Position numbers and translations under genes: made by a program. A stretch of 64,000 nucleotides of DNA from contig NZ_CP024902.1 in assembly GCF_003330765.1 (NCBI RefSeq), positions 2,976,001 to 3,040,000 of the forward strand. Direction: 5' to 3'. Each line of letters starts with the position of its first letter. Position 1 is the first letter of the stretch. This stretch comes from Burkholderia pyrrocinia (lineage in GTDB: Bacteria; Pseudomonadota; Gammaproteobacteria; Burkholderiales; Burkholderiaceae). The notes under the pieces were generated by a model. The model was given only the letters and a program-made list of their open reading frames with translations. It searched no databases and was not told where the DNA came from. Positions 1 through 8,325 of the stretch are shown in pieces.

Positions 1-678
1 CCGAAGACCGCCCGCGCGCTCCAGCACGCGCAGGTCGTGATCTACAACGGCGCCGACTACGATCCGTGGATGGGCAAGCTGCTCGGCGCCTCGAAGCAGG
101 CGAAGCGCGCGACGATCGTCGTCGCCGATCTCGTCGGCAAGAAGGCCGGCGACAACCCGCACCTGTGGTACGACCCGGCGACGATGCCGGCCGCCGCGCG
201 CGCGATCGCGGCCGAGCTCGGCCGCGCCGACCCGGCGAACAAGGCCGACTACGACGCGAACCTGCAGAAGTTCGTCGCGTCGCTGAAGCCCGTCGACGAC
301 AAGGTCGCCGCGCTGCGCGCGCAATACAAGGGCCTGCCCGTGACGGCCACCGAGCCCGTGTTCGGCTATATGTCCGACGCGATCGGCCTCGACATGCGCA
401 ACCAGCGCTTCCAGCTCGCGACGATGAACGACACGGAGGCGAGCGCGCAGGACGTCGCCGCGTTCGAGAACGACCTGCGCAAGAAGCAGGTGCGCGTGCT
501 GATCTACAACAGCCAGGCCGAAGCACCGATGACGAAGCGCATGCTGAAGATCGCGCGCGACGGCGGCGTGCCGACCGTCAGCGTCACCGAGACGCAGCCG
601 GCCGGCAAGACCTTCCAGCAATGGATGGCCGGCCAGCTCGATGCGCTCGCCAGCGCGCTTTCCGCCGGCAAGAAATAA
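1..678 (+). CDS. Metal ABC transporter substrate-binding protein (ZnuA/PsaA family), 5'-truncated
   Basis: This is the periplasmic metal-binding component of a cluster A-I ABC importer. The frame is open from base 1, so the signal peptide and first metal ligand lie outside the window; 225 codons remain. The segment DNPHLWYDP (His codon 160-162) is the conserved second-ligand motif of this family. The next ligand site reads ATEPVFGYM, with Glu where zinc-type ZnuA proteins carry His; Glu is typical of Mn/Fe-type members, so the metal is uncertain. The ATPase starts 14 bp downstream and the permease overlaps that, giving one binding protein-ATPase-permease operon. The family is certain; zinc versus manganese is open. 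Confidence 0.9.
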   Translation, partial: PKTARALQHAQVVIYNGADYDPWMGKLLGASKQAKRATIVVADLVGKKAGDNPHLWYDPATMPAAARAIAAELGRADPANKADYDANLQKFVASLKPVDDKVAALRAQYKGLPVTATEPVFGYMSDAIGLDMRNQRFQLATMNDTEASAQDVAAFENDLRKKQVRVLIYNSQAEAPMTKRMLKIARDGGVPTVSVTETQPAGKTFQQWMAGQLDALASALSAGKK

Positions 679-692
679 ACGACCGCAACGAA

Positions 693-1571
693 ATGACCGC
701 CACTCCCCACGCACTCGCACTCGATCGCGTCACGCTCGAACTGGGCGGACGCACGATCCTGCGCGACGTCAGCTTCTCGATCGAACCCGGCGAATTCGTC
801 GGCGTGCTCGGGCCGAACGGCGCGGGCAAGACAACGCTGATGCGCGCGGTGCTCGGCCTCGTGCCCGTCTCGGGCGGCACGCTGTCGGTCGGCGGCGTGC
901 CGGTCGTGCGCGGTAACGCGTCGATCGGCTACATGCCGCAGATCCGCAGCGGCCTCGCGAACCGCCGGATGCGCGGCTACGACTTCGTCGCGATGGCCGC
1001 CGACGGCCACCGCTGGGGGTTGCCGCACACGAACGCGGCGACGCGGCGCGACGTCGACCGCGTCCTCGACCTCGTCGGCGGCCCGACGCTCGCGCGCCGG
1101 CCGCTGTCGGAGCTGTCGGGCGGCGAGCGGCAGCGCCTGCTGCTCGCGCAATGCCTGCTCGGCAGCCCGAAGCTGCTGCTGCTCGACGAGCCGCTGATCA
1201 GCCTCGACCCGAACCACCAGCGCGGCGTCGTCGAACTCGTGCGCAACGTGCAGCGCGAGCTCGGCATCACCGTTCTGTTCTCCGCGCACGAACTGAATCC
1301 GCTGCTGAACGCGCTCGACCGCGTGCTGTATCTCGGCAACGGTGTCGCGGCGCTCGGCACCGTCGACGAGGTGATCACGAAGCCCGTGCTGTCGCGGCTC
1401 TATGGATCGCCGATCGACGTGATGCGCGTGAACGGCAAGATCTTCGTGATGTCGGGCGACGTCGAGATCGAGAAGCACGACCACGAGCACGAGGACGACG
1501 ACGGCCACTCGCACGGCGGCGGCCATCACCACCACGGACACGCTCATCCCGGGCATTCGCACGATGTTTGA
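693..1571 (+). CDS. Metal ABC transporter ATP-binding protein with His-rich tail
   Basis: This is the cytoplasmic ATPase of the metal importer, 292 aa. Walker A is GPNGAGKT (residues 40-47), the ABC signature is LSGGE (141-145), Walker B is LLLLDEP (161-167), and the switch His is in SAHE (199). The ATG at 693 was chosen over the longer open frame because the family homology begins here, 14 bp after the binding-protein stop. Residues 260-292 form a tail with 13 histidines among Asp, Glu and Gly, which is not part of the ABC fold and suggests cytoplasmic metal binding or sensing. The gene overlaps the permease by 8 bp, so translation is probably coupled. Confidence 0.93.
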   Translation: MTATPHALALDRVTLELGGRTILRDVSFSIEPGEFVGVLGPNGAGKTTLMRAVLGLVPVSGGTLSVGGVPVVRGNASIGYMPQIRSGLANRRMRGYDFVAMAADGHRWGLPHTNAATRRDVDRVLDLVGGPTLARRPLSELSGGERQRLLLAQCLLGSPKLLLLDEPLISLDPNHQRGVVELVRNVQRELGITVLFSAHELNPLLNALDRVLYLGNGVAALGTVDEVITKPVLSRLYGSPIDVMRVNGKIFVMSGDVEIEKHDHEHEDDDGHSHGGGHHHHGHAHPGHSHDV

Positions 1572-2346
1572 ATACGACTTCATGATCAACGCCTTCGCGG
1601 CGTCGGGAATCGTCGCGGTGCTCGCGGGCATCGTCGGCTACTTCCTGGTGCTGCGCGGGCAGACCTTCGCCGGCCATGCGCTGTCGCACGTCGGCTTCAC
1701 CGGCGCGACGGGCGCGGTGCTGCTCGGCATCTCGCCGATCTGGGGGATGGTCGGCTTCACGCTCGCGGCCGGGATCGGAATGGGCGCGCTCGGCGAACGG
1801 CTCGCGGGCCGCGACGTCGCGATCGGCGTGATCCTGTCGGGCGCGCTCGGCTTCGGCCTGCTGTTCCTGCATTTCTATACGTCGTTCGCGACGCAGGTCA
1901 CCGCGCTGCTGTTCGGCAACGTGCTCGCGGTCAGCCACGACACGCTCGCGGTGCTGGCGGGCATCGGCACGGTGAGCCTGATCGCGCTTGCACTGATCGC
2001 GCGGCCGCTGCTGTTCGCGTCGCTGCAGCCCGAACTGGCCGAAGCCAAGGGCGTGTCGCTGCGCACGGTGTCGATGCTGTTCCTCGCGGTGTGCGCGCTC
2101 GCGGTGGCCGCGGCGACGCAGATCGTCGGCGTGCTGCTCGTGTTCACGCTGCTGGTCGGGCCGGCCGCGGCCGCGCAGAACGTGTCGACGCGGCTGTCGA
2201 CGGGCGTGCTGCTCGCCGCGCTGTTCGCGCTGTTCGAGGCGTGGGCCGGCATCGTGCTCGCGTATCACACCGACTGGCCGACGAGCTTCTGGATCACCGC
2301 GCTGTCGGCGCTCGTGTACGGCGCGAGCCTGTTGCGGCGTAACTGA
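1564..2346 (+). CDS. Metal ABC transporter permease (ZnuB/MntB family)
   Basis: This is the integral membrane subunit of the same importer, 260 aa, of the ABC-3 permease family. It is hydrophobic throughout, with about seven to eight predicted membrane segments. It contains the family's typical GHALSHVGFTGA stretch near residues 37-48 and a central EAKGVSLR loop that would contact the ATPase. Its start lies inside the last codons of the ATPase gene (8-bp overlap). It is the last gene of the operon and is followed by a strong hairpin terminator. Length and topology are normal for the family. Confidence 0.93.
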   Translation: MFEYDFMINAFAASGIVAVLAGIVGYFLVLRGQTFAGHALSHVGFTGATGAVLLGISPIWGMVGFTLAAGIGMGALGERLAGRDVAIGVILSGALGFGLLFLHFYTSFATQVTALLFGNVLAVSHDTLAVLAGIGTVSLIALALIARPLLFASLQPELAEAKGVSLRTVSMLFLAVCALAVAAATQIVGVLLVFTLLVGPAAAAQNVSTRLSTGVLLAALFALFEAWAGIVLAYHTDWPTSFWITALSALVYGASLLRRN

Positions 2347-2394
2347 TGCGCTGACGCGCGCGGCCCGCGTCGCAGCGGGCCCGTGAGGAAAATG

Positions 2395-2436
2395 AAAACG
2401 CCGGCGTGCCCGAGGGCTTCGCCGGCGTTTTGTTTT
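2395..2436. terminator. Bidirectional intrinsic terminator
   Basis: A perfect 12-bp stem (2395-2406 with 2420-2431) beginning AAAACGCCGGCG has a 13-nt loop and a T-rich run on the plus strand (TTTTGTTTT). The flanking A-run provides T's for the minus strand. It sits between the convergent metal permease and fghA genes and can serve both. Confidence 0.85.
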
Positions 2437-2505
2437 GCGGCCGCCGCTGTCGTGTGACAACGCGACGGGCGTATTCGCATCAGCGGGACGCGTGTCCCGC
2501 TCGGT

Positions 2506-3354
2506 TCACCGTGCGAGCACGCGCGCGTGATGCGCGATGTGATCGGCGATGAACGTCGAGATGAAGTAGTACCCGTGGTCGTAGCCCGGATGGCGACGCA
2601 GCGTCAGCGGCTGGCCGGCCTTCGCGCAGGCGGCTTCGAACACGTCGGGGTTCAGCTGGTTCGCGAGGAATTGATCGGCAAGCCCCTGGTCGACCAAGAT
2701 GCCTTCCGCGAACTTCGGCGCATCCGCGCGCACGACGAGCTCGCTCGCGTCGTGCTGCTTCCAGGCTTCGCGATCGGCGCCCAGGTAGCCCGAGAACGCC
2801 TTCTCGCCCCACGGGCAGCGCGTCGGTGCGGCAATCGGCGCGAACGCCGACACCGACTTGTACAGACCGGGATGACGCAGCGCGAGCGTCAGCGCGCCGT
2901 GCCCGCCCATCGAGTGCCCGAAGATCCCGAGCCGCGCGCCGTCGATCGGCAGCTCGGCCGCGACGAGTTCGCGCAGTTCGCCCGTCACGTACGACTCCAT
3001 CCGGTAATGCGCGGACCACGGCGCCTCGGTCGCATCGACGTAGAAGCCCGCGCCGACGCCGAAGTCCCATGCATCGGTCTCGCCCGGCACACCCGCGCCG
3101 CGCGGGCTCGTGTCGGGCATCACGAGCGCGACGCCGTGCTGCGCCGCGTATTGCTGCGCACCGGCCTTGATCGCGAACGTCTCGTCGGTGCACGTGAGCC
3201 CCGCGAGATAGAACAGCGCCGGCACGCGGCCGTGCGCGGCCTGCGGCGGCAGGTACACCGAGAACTTCATCGGCAGGCCGATGGCCGCCGAATCGTGACG
3301 GTAGAAGCGCTGCTCGCCGCCGTGGCACGCATGCGAAGAAACGAGTTCGAGCAT
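2506..3354 (-). CDS. fghA: S-formylglutathione hydrolase
   Basis: This enzyme hydrolyses S-formylglutathione to formate and glutathione, the second step of glutathione-dependent formaldehyde oxidation in the cytoplasm. The 282-aa protein is an esterase D type alpha/beta hydrolase: nucleophile motif GHSMG with Ser148, a catalytic Asp in the VDQGLADQF stretch and a His in YDHGYYF near the C-terminus. The oxyanion region LAGLTCTDE (50-58) is characteristic of the family. It starts 16 bp after the adhC stop on the same strand, so the two pathway enzymes form one operon. Confidence 0.96.
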   Translation of the reverse strand: MLELVSSHACHGGEQRFYRHDSAAIGLPMKFSVYLPPQAAHGRVPALFYLAGLTCTDETFAIKAGAQQYAAQHGVALVMPDTSPRGAGVPGETDAWDFGVGAGFYVDATEAPWSAHYRMESYVTGELRELVAAELPIDGARLGIFGHSMGGHGALTLALRHPGLYKSVSAFAPIAAPTRCPWGEKAFSGYLGADREAWKQHDASELVVRADAPKFAEGILVDQGLADQFLANQLNPDVFEAACAKAGQPLTLRRHPGYDHGYYFISTFIADHIAHHARVLAR

Positions 3355-3370
3355 CGTCTTGCCTCGGCGA

Positions 3371-4477
3371 TCAGTACAGCACGACCGAGCGGATCGACTC
3401 GCCCTTCTTCATCAGGTCGAAACCGTCGTTGATCCGCTCGAGCGGCAGCGTGTGCGTGATCAGGTCGTCGATGTTCAGCTTGCCTTCCATATACCAGTCG
3501 ACGATCTTCGGCACGTCGGTGCGGCCGCGCGCGCCGCCGAACGCCGAGCCCTTCCACTCGCGGCCCGTCACGAGCTGGAACGGACGCGTGCTGATTTCCT
3601 CGCCGGCCGCGGCGACGCCGATGATGAACGACTGGCCCCAGCCCTTGTGCGTGCACTCGAGCGCCTGGCGCATCAGCTTCACGTTGCCCACGCATTCGAA
3701 CGAGTAGTCGGCGCCGCCGTCGGTCAGTTGCACGATGTGGTCGACGACGTTCTCGACTTCGTTCGGGTTGATGAAGTGCGTCATCCCGAACTTCTTCGCG
3801 AGCTCGACGCGCTTCGGGTTGATGTCGACGCCGATGATCTTGTCCGCGCCGACCATCTTCGCGCCCTGGATCACGTTCAGGCCGATCCCGCCGAGACCGA
3901 ACACGACGACGTTCGCGCCGGCCTCGACCTTCGCCGAGTAGACGACCGCGCCGACGCCCGTCGTCACGCCGCAGCCGATGTAGCAGATCTTGTCGAACGG
4001 CGCGTCCTCGCGCACCTTCGCGACCGCGATCTCCGGCACGACGATGTAGTTCGAGAACGTGGACGTGCCCATGTAGTGGAACAGCGGCTTGCCGTCGAGC
4101 GAGAAACGCGACGTCGCGTCGGGCATCAGGCCCTTGCCCTGCGTCGCGCGGATCTTCTGGCACAGGTTGGTCTTGCGCGACAGGCAGAACTTGCACTCGC
4201 GGCATTCCGGCGTGTAGAGCGGAATCACGTGGTCGCCCTTCCTCACGGTGCCGACGCCGGGGCCGACGTCGACCACCACGCCCGCGCCTTCATGGCCGAG
4301 GATCGCCGGGAAGATCCCTTCCGGATCGGCGCCCGACAGCGTGTAGTAGTCGGTGTGGCAGATGCCCGTCGCCTTCACTTCGATCAGCACTTCGCCTGCG
4401 CGCGGCCCTTCCAGATCGACTTCCTCGATCGTCAGCGGCGCACCCGCCTTCCATGCAATCGCAGCTTTCGTCTTCAT
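3371..4477 (-). CDS. adhC: S-(hydroxymethyl)glutathione dehydrogenase (class III alcohol dehydrogenase)
   Basis: This enzyme oxidises S-hydroxymethylglutathione with NAD+ to S-formylglutathione, the first committed step of formaldehyde detoxification. The 368-aa protein is a zinc-type medium-chain dehydrogenase. Catalytic zinc ligands include Cys40 and His62, and the structural zinc site is Cys92, Cys95, Cys98 and Cys106. The Rossmann motif GLGGIG lies near residue 195. Length and the [12 protein letters not shown] segment match FrmA/AdhC/AdhI proteins. A good AGGAG lies 8 bases before the ATG. The leader upstream carries two hairpins (see 4516-4568). No FrmR-type repressor gene is adjacent. 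Confidence 0.96.
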   Translation of the reverse strand: MKTKAAIAWKAGAPLTIEEVDLEGPRAGEVLIEVKATGICHTDYYTLSGADPEGIFPAILGHEGAGVVVDVGPGVGTVRKGDHVIPLYTPECRECKFCLSRKTNLCQKIRATQGKGLMPDATSRFSLDGKPLFHYMGTSTFSNYIVVPEIAVAKVREDAPFDKICYIGCGVTTGVGAVVYSAKVEAGANVVVFGLGGIGLNVIQGAKMVGADKIIGVDINPKRVELAKKFGMTHFINPNEVENVVDHIVQLTDGGADYSFECVGNVKLMRQALECTHKGWGQSFIIGVAAAGEEISTRPFQLVTGREWKGSAFGGARGRTDVPKIVDWYMEGKLNIDDLITHTLPLERINDGFDLMKKGESIRSVVLY

Positions 4478-4515
4478 CGTGTCACTCCTGTCTGTCTATT
4501 AGGTCGATCCGGGTT

Positions 4516-4568
4516 GGCGCTTCAGCGCCTGTGTCGACCGGAGTCAGTGCTTCAGCCTGACTCCGGTC
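4516..4568 (-). promoter_or_regulatory. Two hairpins in the adhC leader
   Basis: The 5' leader of adhC contains a perfect 12-bp stem (GACCGGAGTCAG at 4536-4547 pairing with 4557-4568, 9-nt loop). Just downstream on the minus strand is a smaller GGCGC/GCGCC stem (4516-4520 with 4525-4529). Both loops carry the same CTTCAG letters on the plus strand. Neither is followed by a T-run, so a simple terminator is unlikely. The rest of the 274-bp gap between adhC and the kinase gene shows nothing I recognise. Confidence 0.4.
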
Positions 4569-4751
4569 CCATGCTTCGCACCGGGTTCCATGCAAAGCTG
4601 TCGAAGCCGGGCCGCGCGGCATCGCGCGCGACACGGCAAAGGAATCTCGTGCTCGCCATGATGGCCGGTCCCGCCGCGCACCGCGTGCGGGAAACGGCCG
4701 CCGGCTTGCCACGATGCGTCATCGCTGACGCAAAAGAACAAGTGTCCGAGT

Positions 4752-6188
4752 TTAAACGCCCGTCGTGAACCATGCATCCGTGCGCGCGTACAAATCGATG
4801 AAGCGCGCATGGCGCGCGGCCAGCATGCGATCGTCGCGCGGCGCAGCGACCGGCGACGCGGTCGGCGCAAGCGCGGGCAACGCGTCTTCCCGCCAGTGTC
4901 CGATCGCGACGCCCGCGAGCAGCGCGGCGCCGCGCGTCGCGGCGTTCGGGCAATCGATCGCGTGAAGCGACGCGCCGAGCGCATCGGCGAGCAACTGGCG
5001 CCAGCGCGGATCGACCGAGCCGCCGCCCGCGAGACGCAGCGTCGTCACCGGGTCGCCGCGATCGGCGTCGCGGATCGCATCGAGCCCCGCGCGCAACGCG
5101 AACGCGACACCTTCGAACGCGGCGCGCATCATCGCGCCGCGCGTGTCGCCGAGCCCGAGGCCGAGCCAGCCGCCGCGCGCATCGGGGTTCATCCACGGTG
5201 AACGCTCGCCCGTCAGGTACGGCAGGAAGCACAGCCGTTCGGACGCCGGTTGCGCGAACGCATCGTCATACGCGTGCGCCCATCCCGGATAGCCGAGCCA
5301 GCCGCGCACGGCTTCGAGCGCGAGCCCGACGTTCTGCATCGCGGCCATCGTGTAATAGCCGCCGCCGGCCGCCGCGCGATAGCGATGCAGCCCGCGCCGC
5401 GCAGGCGGCAGCGCATCCGCGAGCACGACGATCTGGCCGCCGCTGCCCGTCGTCAGCAGCGCGTCGCCGGCGGCGGAAAGCCCGCTGCCGAGCGCTGCGC
5501 ACGCCGTATCGGCCGCGCCCGTCGCAAACGGCACGCCGGCCGGCAGACCGAGCGCAGCAGCAGCCTGCGCGCCGAGTGCACCGCAGCGCGCGGTCGACGC
5601 ATGGACCGGCGCGAACCGGTCGGCCGGCAGTCCGAGCGCGTCGATCAAGGCCGTATCCCATGCGCCGTCGGGCATCGCGAGCGCGGTCGCGCACGCGTCG
5701 CTCGGATCGGCCGCGACGTCGCCGCCCAGCGCGATGCGCAGCCAGTCCTTCGGCTGCACGGCCCAGCGCGCGGTGCGCAGCGCATCGGGTTCGTGCACGG
5801 CCAGCCACCGCAACAGCGGGCCCGCCATGCCCGGCGCGACGGGGTTCGGTGCGACGGGCCAGCCGGCCGCGTCGGCTTCGCGCACCGCGCGCGTGTCAGG
5901 CCACAGCAGCGCGGGCCGCACCGGCTGCCCGGCCGCGTCGATCAGCACGACGCCGTGCATCTGGCCCGAAAAGCCGATCGCCGCGACCTGCGCACGCTCG
6001 CCGGCCGGCAGCCGCGCGGCCGCGCGCACGAGCGCCTGCCACCACGCGTCGGGCGCGATCTCGGCCCAGCCGGGCTGCGGCGACGACAACGCATAAGGTT
6101 CGCTCGCGACCGCGCGCTCGACGCCGTCGGCATCGAGCGTGACGAGTTTGATGGAGCCGGTGCCGAGGTCGATTCCGAGCAGGCGCAT
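4752..6188 (-). CDS. xylB: FGGY-family carbohydrate kinase, xylulokinase-like
   Basis: This is an ATP-dependent sugar kinase, most like D-xylulose kinase, 478 aa. The N-terminal phosphate-binding loop is LLGIDLGTGSIKLV, and GFSGQMHGVVLID (about residues 73-85) is the signature that separates xylulokinases from glycerol kinases. The C-terminal FGGY half includes TTGSGGQIVV and LAGGGSVDPRWRQLLAD, which bind ATP. Length is normal for XylB. No sugar transporter, isomerase or regulator lies next to it, so the natural substrate cannot be read from context. Confidence is high for the FGGY kinase family and moderate for xylulose. Confidence 0.85.
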   Translation of the reverse strand: MRLLGIDLGTGSIKLVTLDADGVERAVASEPYALSSPQPGWAEIAPDAWWQALVRAAARLPAGERAQVAAIGFSGQMHGVVLIDAAGQPVRPALLWPDTRAVREADAAGWPVAPNPVAPGMAGPLLRWLAVHEPDALRTARWAVQPKDWLRIALGGDVAADPSDACATALAMPDGAWDTALIDALGLPADRFAPVHASTARCGALGAQAAAALGLPAGVPFATGAADTACAALGSGLSAAGDALLTTGSGGQIVVLADALPPARRGLHRYRAAAGGGYYTMAAMQNVGLALEAVRGWLGYPGWAHAYDDAFAQPASERLCFLPYLTGERSPWMNPDARGGWLGLGLGDTRGAMMRAAFEGVAFALRAGLDAIRDADRGDPVTTLRLAGGGSVDPRWRQLLADALGASLHAIDCPNAATRGAALLAGVAIGHWREDALPALAPTASPVAAPRDDRMLAARHARFIDLYARTDAWFTTGV

Positions 6189-6627
6189 GACGGGAGGGCG
6201 AATTCGAATGAACGGATGTCGATGATAACGGGATCGTGATGCGCGCCCCGGTTTTTGCCGCCGCCGCGACCCGCCGAAAGCGCGCTCGGCAGCCAGGTTG
6301 CACCGGGCTGCACCTTGCGTACAAAAGCGGCCGTTCGCGGGTTAACCCGGCACGATTTTTCGAAGCCCCGTTTTGCCACTATGCGCCTCCACCGATACAC
6401 ACCATAAAGCCAGCCATATTTGACACGGGGGCCGGCGCTATTTTGAAGGGCTATAAAACCGGGGAACCTCACTCCTGCGGCAGTTCCCCGATGATCGACA
6501 CCCTGTTTCATGCCGAAACGGCATATCGAACCAGCAAAGAGCGGAATAGTACCCAGTGCTCTTGTTGCGCGGATTCATTCCGCATAACTTCGTATCACCC
6601 CGAAAACAAGATCATGGAGTGAGACAG
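6189..6627 (+). promoter_or_regulatory. Long structured leader of the purine permease gene
   Basis: This 439-bp gap holds no credible gene. A TTGACA hexamer at 6420-6425 is a possible -35 element, but I see no well-spaced -10. Downstream are several short hairpins. One is an 8-bp stem CGGGGAAC/GTTCCCCG (6460-6467 with 6483-6490) enclosing CTCACTCCTGCGGCA. Others are GTTTC/GAAAC at about 6509-6523 and GCGGA/TCCGC just before the gene. The placement before an NCS2 xanthine/urate-type permease makes a purine-sensing riboswitch such as the NMT1 (xanthine) class worth testing, but I cannot confirm the consensus from memory. Confidence 0.4.
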
Positions 6628-8004
6628 ATGCAATCGAACACGGTCCATCCGTGCGATGAGGTGCTGCCGACCGGCAAGCTGGTAACGCTTGGCCTGCAAC
6701 ACGTCCTCGTCATGTACGCCGGCGCTGTCGCCGTACCGCTTATCGTTGGCGGCGCGCTCAAGCTGCCAAAAGACCAGATCGCGTTCCTGATCAGCGCCGA
6801 TCTGTTTTCGTGCGGCATCGCCACGCTGATCCAGACGCTGGGCCTGTGGATCTTCGGGATCCGCCTGCCCGTCATCATGGGCTGCACGTTCGCGGCAGTC
6901 GGCCCGATGATCGCGATCGGCACGAACCCCGGCCTCGGCATTCTCGACATCTTCGGCTCGACCATCGCGGCCGGCATCATCGGCATCGTGCTGGCGCCGA
7001 TGATCGGCAAACTGTTGCGGTTCTTCCCGCCGGTGGTCGTCGGCACCGTGATTGCCGTGATCGGGCTGTCGCTGATGGAAGTCGGGATCAACTGGGCAGC
7101 CGGCGGCGTCGGCAACCCCGAATACGGCAGCCCCGTCTATCTCGGCCTGTCGCTGCTCGTACTCACGCTGATCCTGCTGATCAACAAGTTCGGCCGCGGC
7201 TTCATCGCGAACATCTCGGTGCTGCTCGGTATCGTCGCCGGCTTCGCGATCGCGTTCGTCGTCGGCCGCGTGAACACGGAAGGCGTGTCGCTCGCGCCGT
7301 GGGTCGGCTTCGTGATGCCGTTCCACTTCGGCTGGCCGCACTTCGACCCGCTGTCGATCGCGACGATGGTCACGGTGATGTTCGTCACGTTCATCGAATC
7401 GACCGGCATGTTCCTCGCGGTCGGCGACATGGTCGATCGTCCGGTCAACCAGGAGCGCCTCGTGCGCGGCCTGCGCGTCGACGGCCTCGGCACGCTGATC
7501 GGCGGCATCTTCAACTCGTTCCCGCACACGTCGTTCTCGCAGAACGTCGGCCTGATCGGCGTGACGGGCGTGAAGAGCCGTTACGTGTGTGCAACGGGCG
7601 GCGTGATCCTCGTGCTGCTCGGCCTGTTCCCGAAGATGGCGCAGGTCGTCGCGTCGGTGCCGCCGTTCGTGCTCGGCGGCGCAGGCATCGTGATGTTCGG
7701 GATGGTGGCGGCGAACGGCATCAAGGTGCTGTCGAAGGTCGACTTCGTGAACAACACCCACAACCTGTTCATCGTCGCCGTGAGCGTCGGCATGGGCCTC
7801 GTGCCGGTCGTGTCGCCGCACTTCTTCTCGAAGCTGCCGCCCGCGCTCGCACCGATCCTGCACAGCGGCATCCTGCTGGCATCGGCAACGGCCGTGATCC
7901 TGAACATCGTGTTCAACGGCGTAAAAGGCGAGAAGGACGCGCGCTGCGACATCCGCCGCGCCGGACACGACTTCGACGGCCGCCCGGCCGACGTGCATCA
8001 CTGA
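6628..8004 (+). CDS. NCS2 family purine (xanthine/uric acid) permease
   Basis: This is an inner-membrane nucleobase:cation symporter-2 of 458 aa with about 14 membrane segments. The NCS2 signature appears as NVGLIGVTGVKSRYV (near residues 308-322), preceded by the FIESTGMFLAVGDMVDR segment with the substrate-contacting Glu. The opening GLQHVLVMYAGAVAVPLI is typical of the xanthine/urate branch (XanP, UacT, PbuX) rather than uracil permeases. The ATG at 6628 was chosen over the longer frame because it has GGAGTGAGACAG in front and begins where the family begins. A strong terminator follows. The exact purine transported cannot be fixed from sequence alone. Confidence 0.9.
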   Translation: MQSNTVHPCDEVLPTGKLVTLGLQHVLVMYAGAVAVPLIVGGALKLPKDQIAFLISADLFSCGIATLIQTLGLWIFGIRLPVIMGCTFAAVGPMIAIGTNPGLGILDIFGSTIAAGIIGIVLAPMIGKLLRFFPPVVVGTVIAVIGLSLMEVGINWAAGGVGNPEYGSPVYLGLSLLVLTLILLINKFGRGFIANISVLLGIVAGFAIAFVVGRVNTEGVSLAPWVGFVMPFHFGWPHFDPLSIATMVTVMFVTFIESTGMFLAVGDMVDRPVNQERLVRGLRVDGLGTLIGGIFNSFPHTSFSQNVGLIGVTGVKSRYVCATGGVILVLLGLFPKMAQVVASVPPFVLGGAGIVMFGMVAANGIKVLSKVDFVNNTHNLFIVAVSVGMGLVPVVSPHFFSKLPPALAPILHSGILLASATAVILNIVFNGVKGEKDARCDIRRAGHDFDGRPADVHH

Positions 8005-8044
8005 TCGCGCCGCGCCGGATGACGGCGCAAAGCGGTAAAGGAAC

Positions 8045-8070
8045 AACGCCACGGCATGCCGTGGCGTTTT
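8045..8070 (+). terminator. Intrinsic terminator of the purine permease gene
   Basis: A 10-bp perfect stem AACGCCACGG/CCGTGGCGTT (8045-8054 with 8059-8068) has a CATG loop followed by TTTTGCTT, 40 bp after the permease stop. Confidence 0.85.
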
Positions 8071-8144
8071 GCTTGGCGGGTGCCGGATCGGGAGAACCGA
8101 CCGGCGGCGCGGCGCGGGGTGCCGATTGGTCGCGCGAGTCGAAG

Positions 8145-8171
8145 TGACCGGAATAACCGGAGTAACCGGAG
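8145..8171. repeat. Three tandem 9-bp repeats
   Basis: Three near-identical 9-mers (TGACCGGAA, TAACCGGAG, TAACCGGAG) lie side by side between two terminators in the 321-bp gap separating the purine permease and oprB. The rest of that gap holds only the terminators and no gene I can support. Confidence 0.7.
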
Positions 8172-8231
8172 TCCGATGCAGGAATCGTCACAGCAACGGT
8201 CCGCGCCCGCACAAAGCGACAGCACAAAAAG

Positions 8232-8265
8232 AAACGCCACGGACTTTCGTCCGTGGCGTTTTCGT
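8232..8265. terminator. Bidirectional terminator at the 3' end of the RND operon
   Basis: A perfect 13-bp stem AAACGCCACGGAC/GTCCGTGGCGTTT (8232-8244 with 8249-8261) has a TTTC loop. The A-run on its left supplies T's on the minus strand, so it can end the oprB transcript; TTTTCGTTT follows on the plus strand. Its stem core is nearly the same as that of the terminator at 8045. Confidence 0.85.
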
Positions 8266-8325
8266 TTCCGTGTATAGCCGGTTCGGCGAACAGGAGCGAC
8301 TGCCCGCCCCTGCCCTTCGTCGTGC

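Noticed and set aside
4752..6188. A xylose utilisation operon around the kinase gene
   Set aside because: No isomerase, transporter or regulator for sugars is next to it; the neighbours are formaldehyde detoxification and a purine permease.
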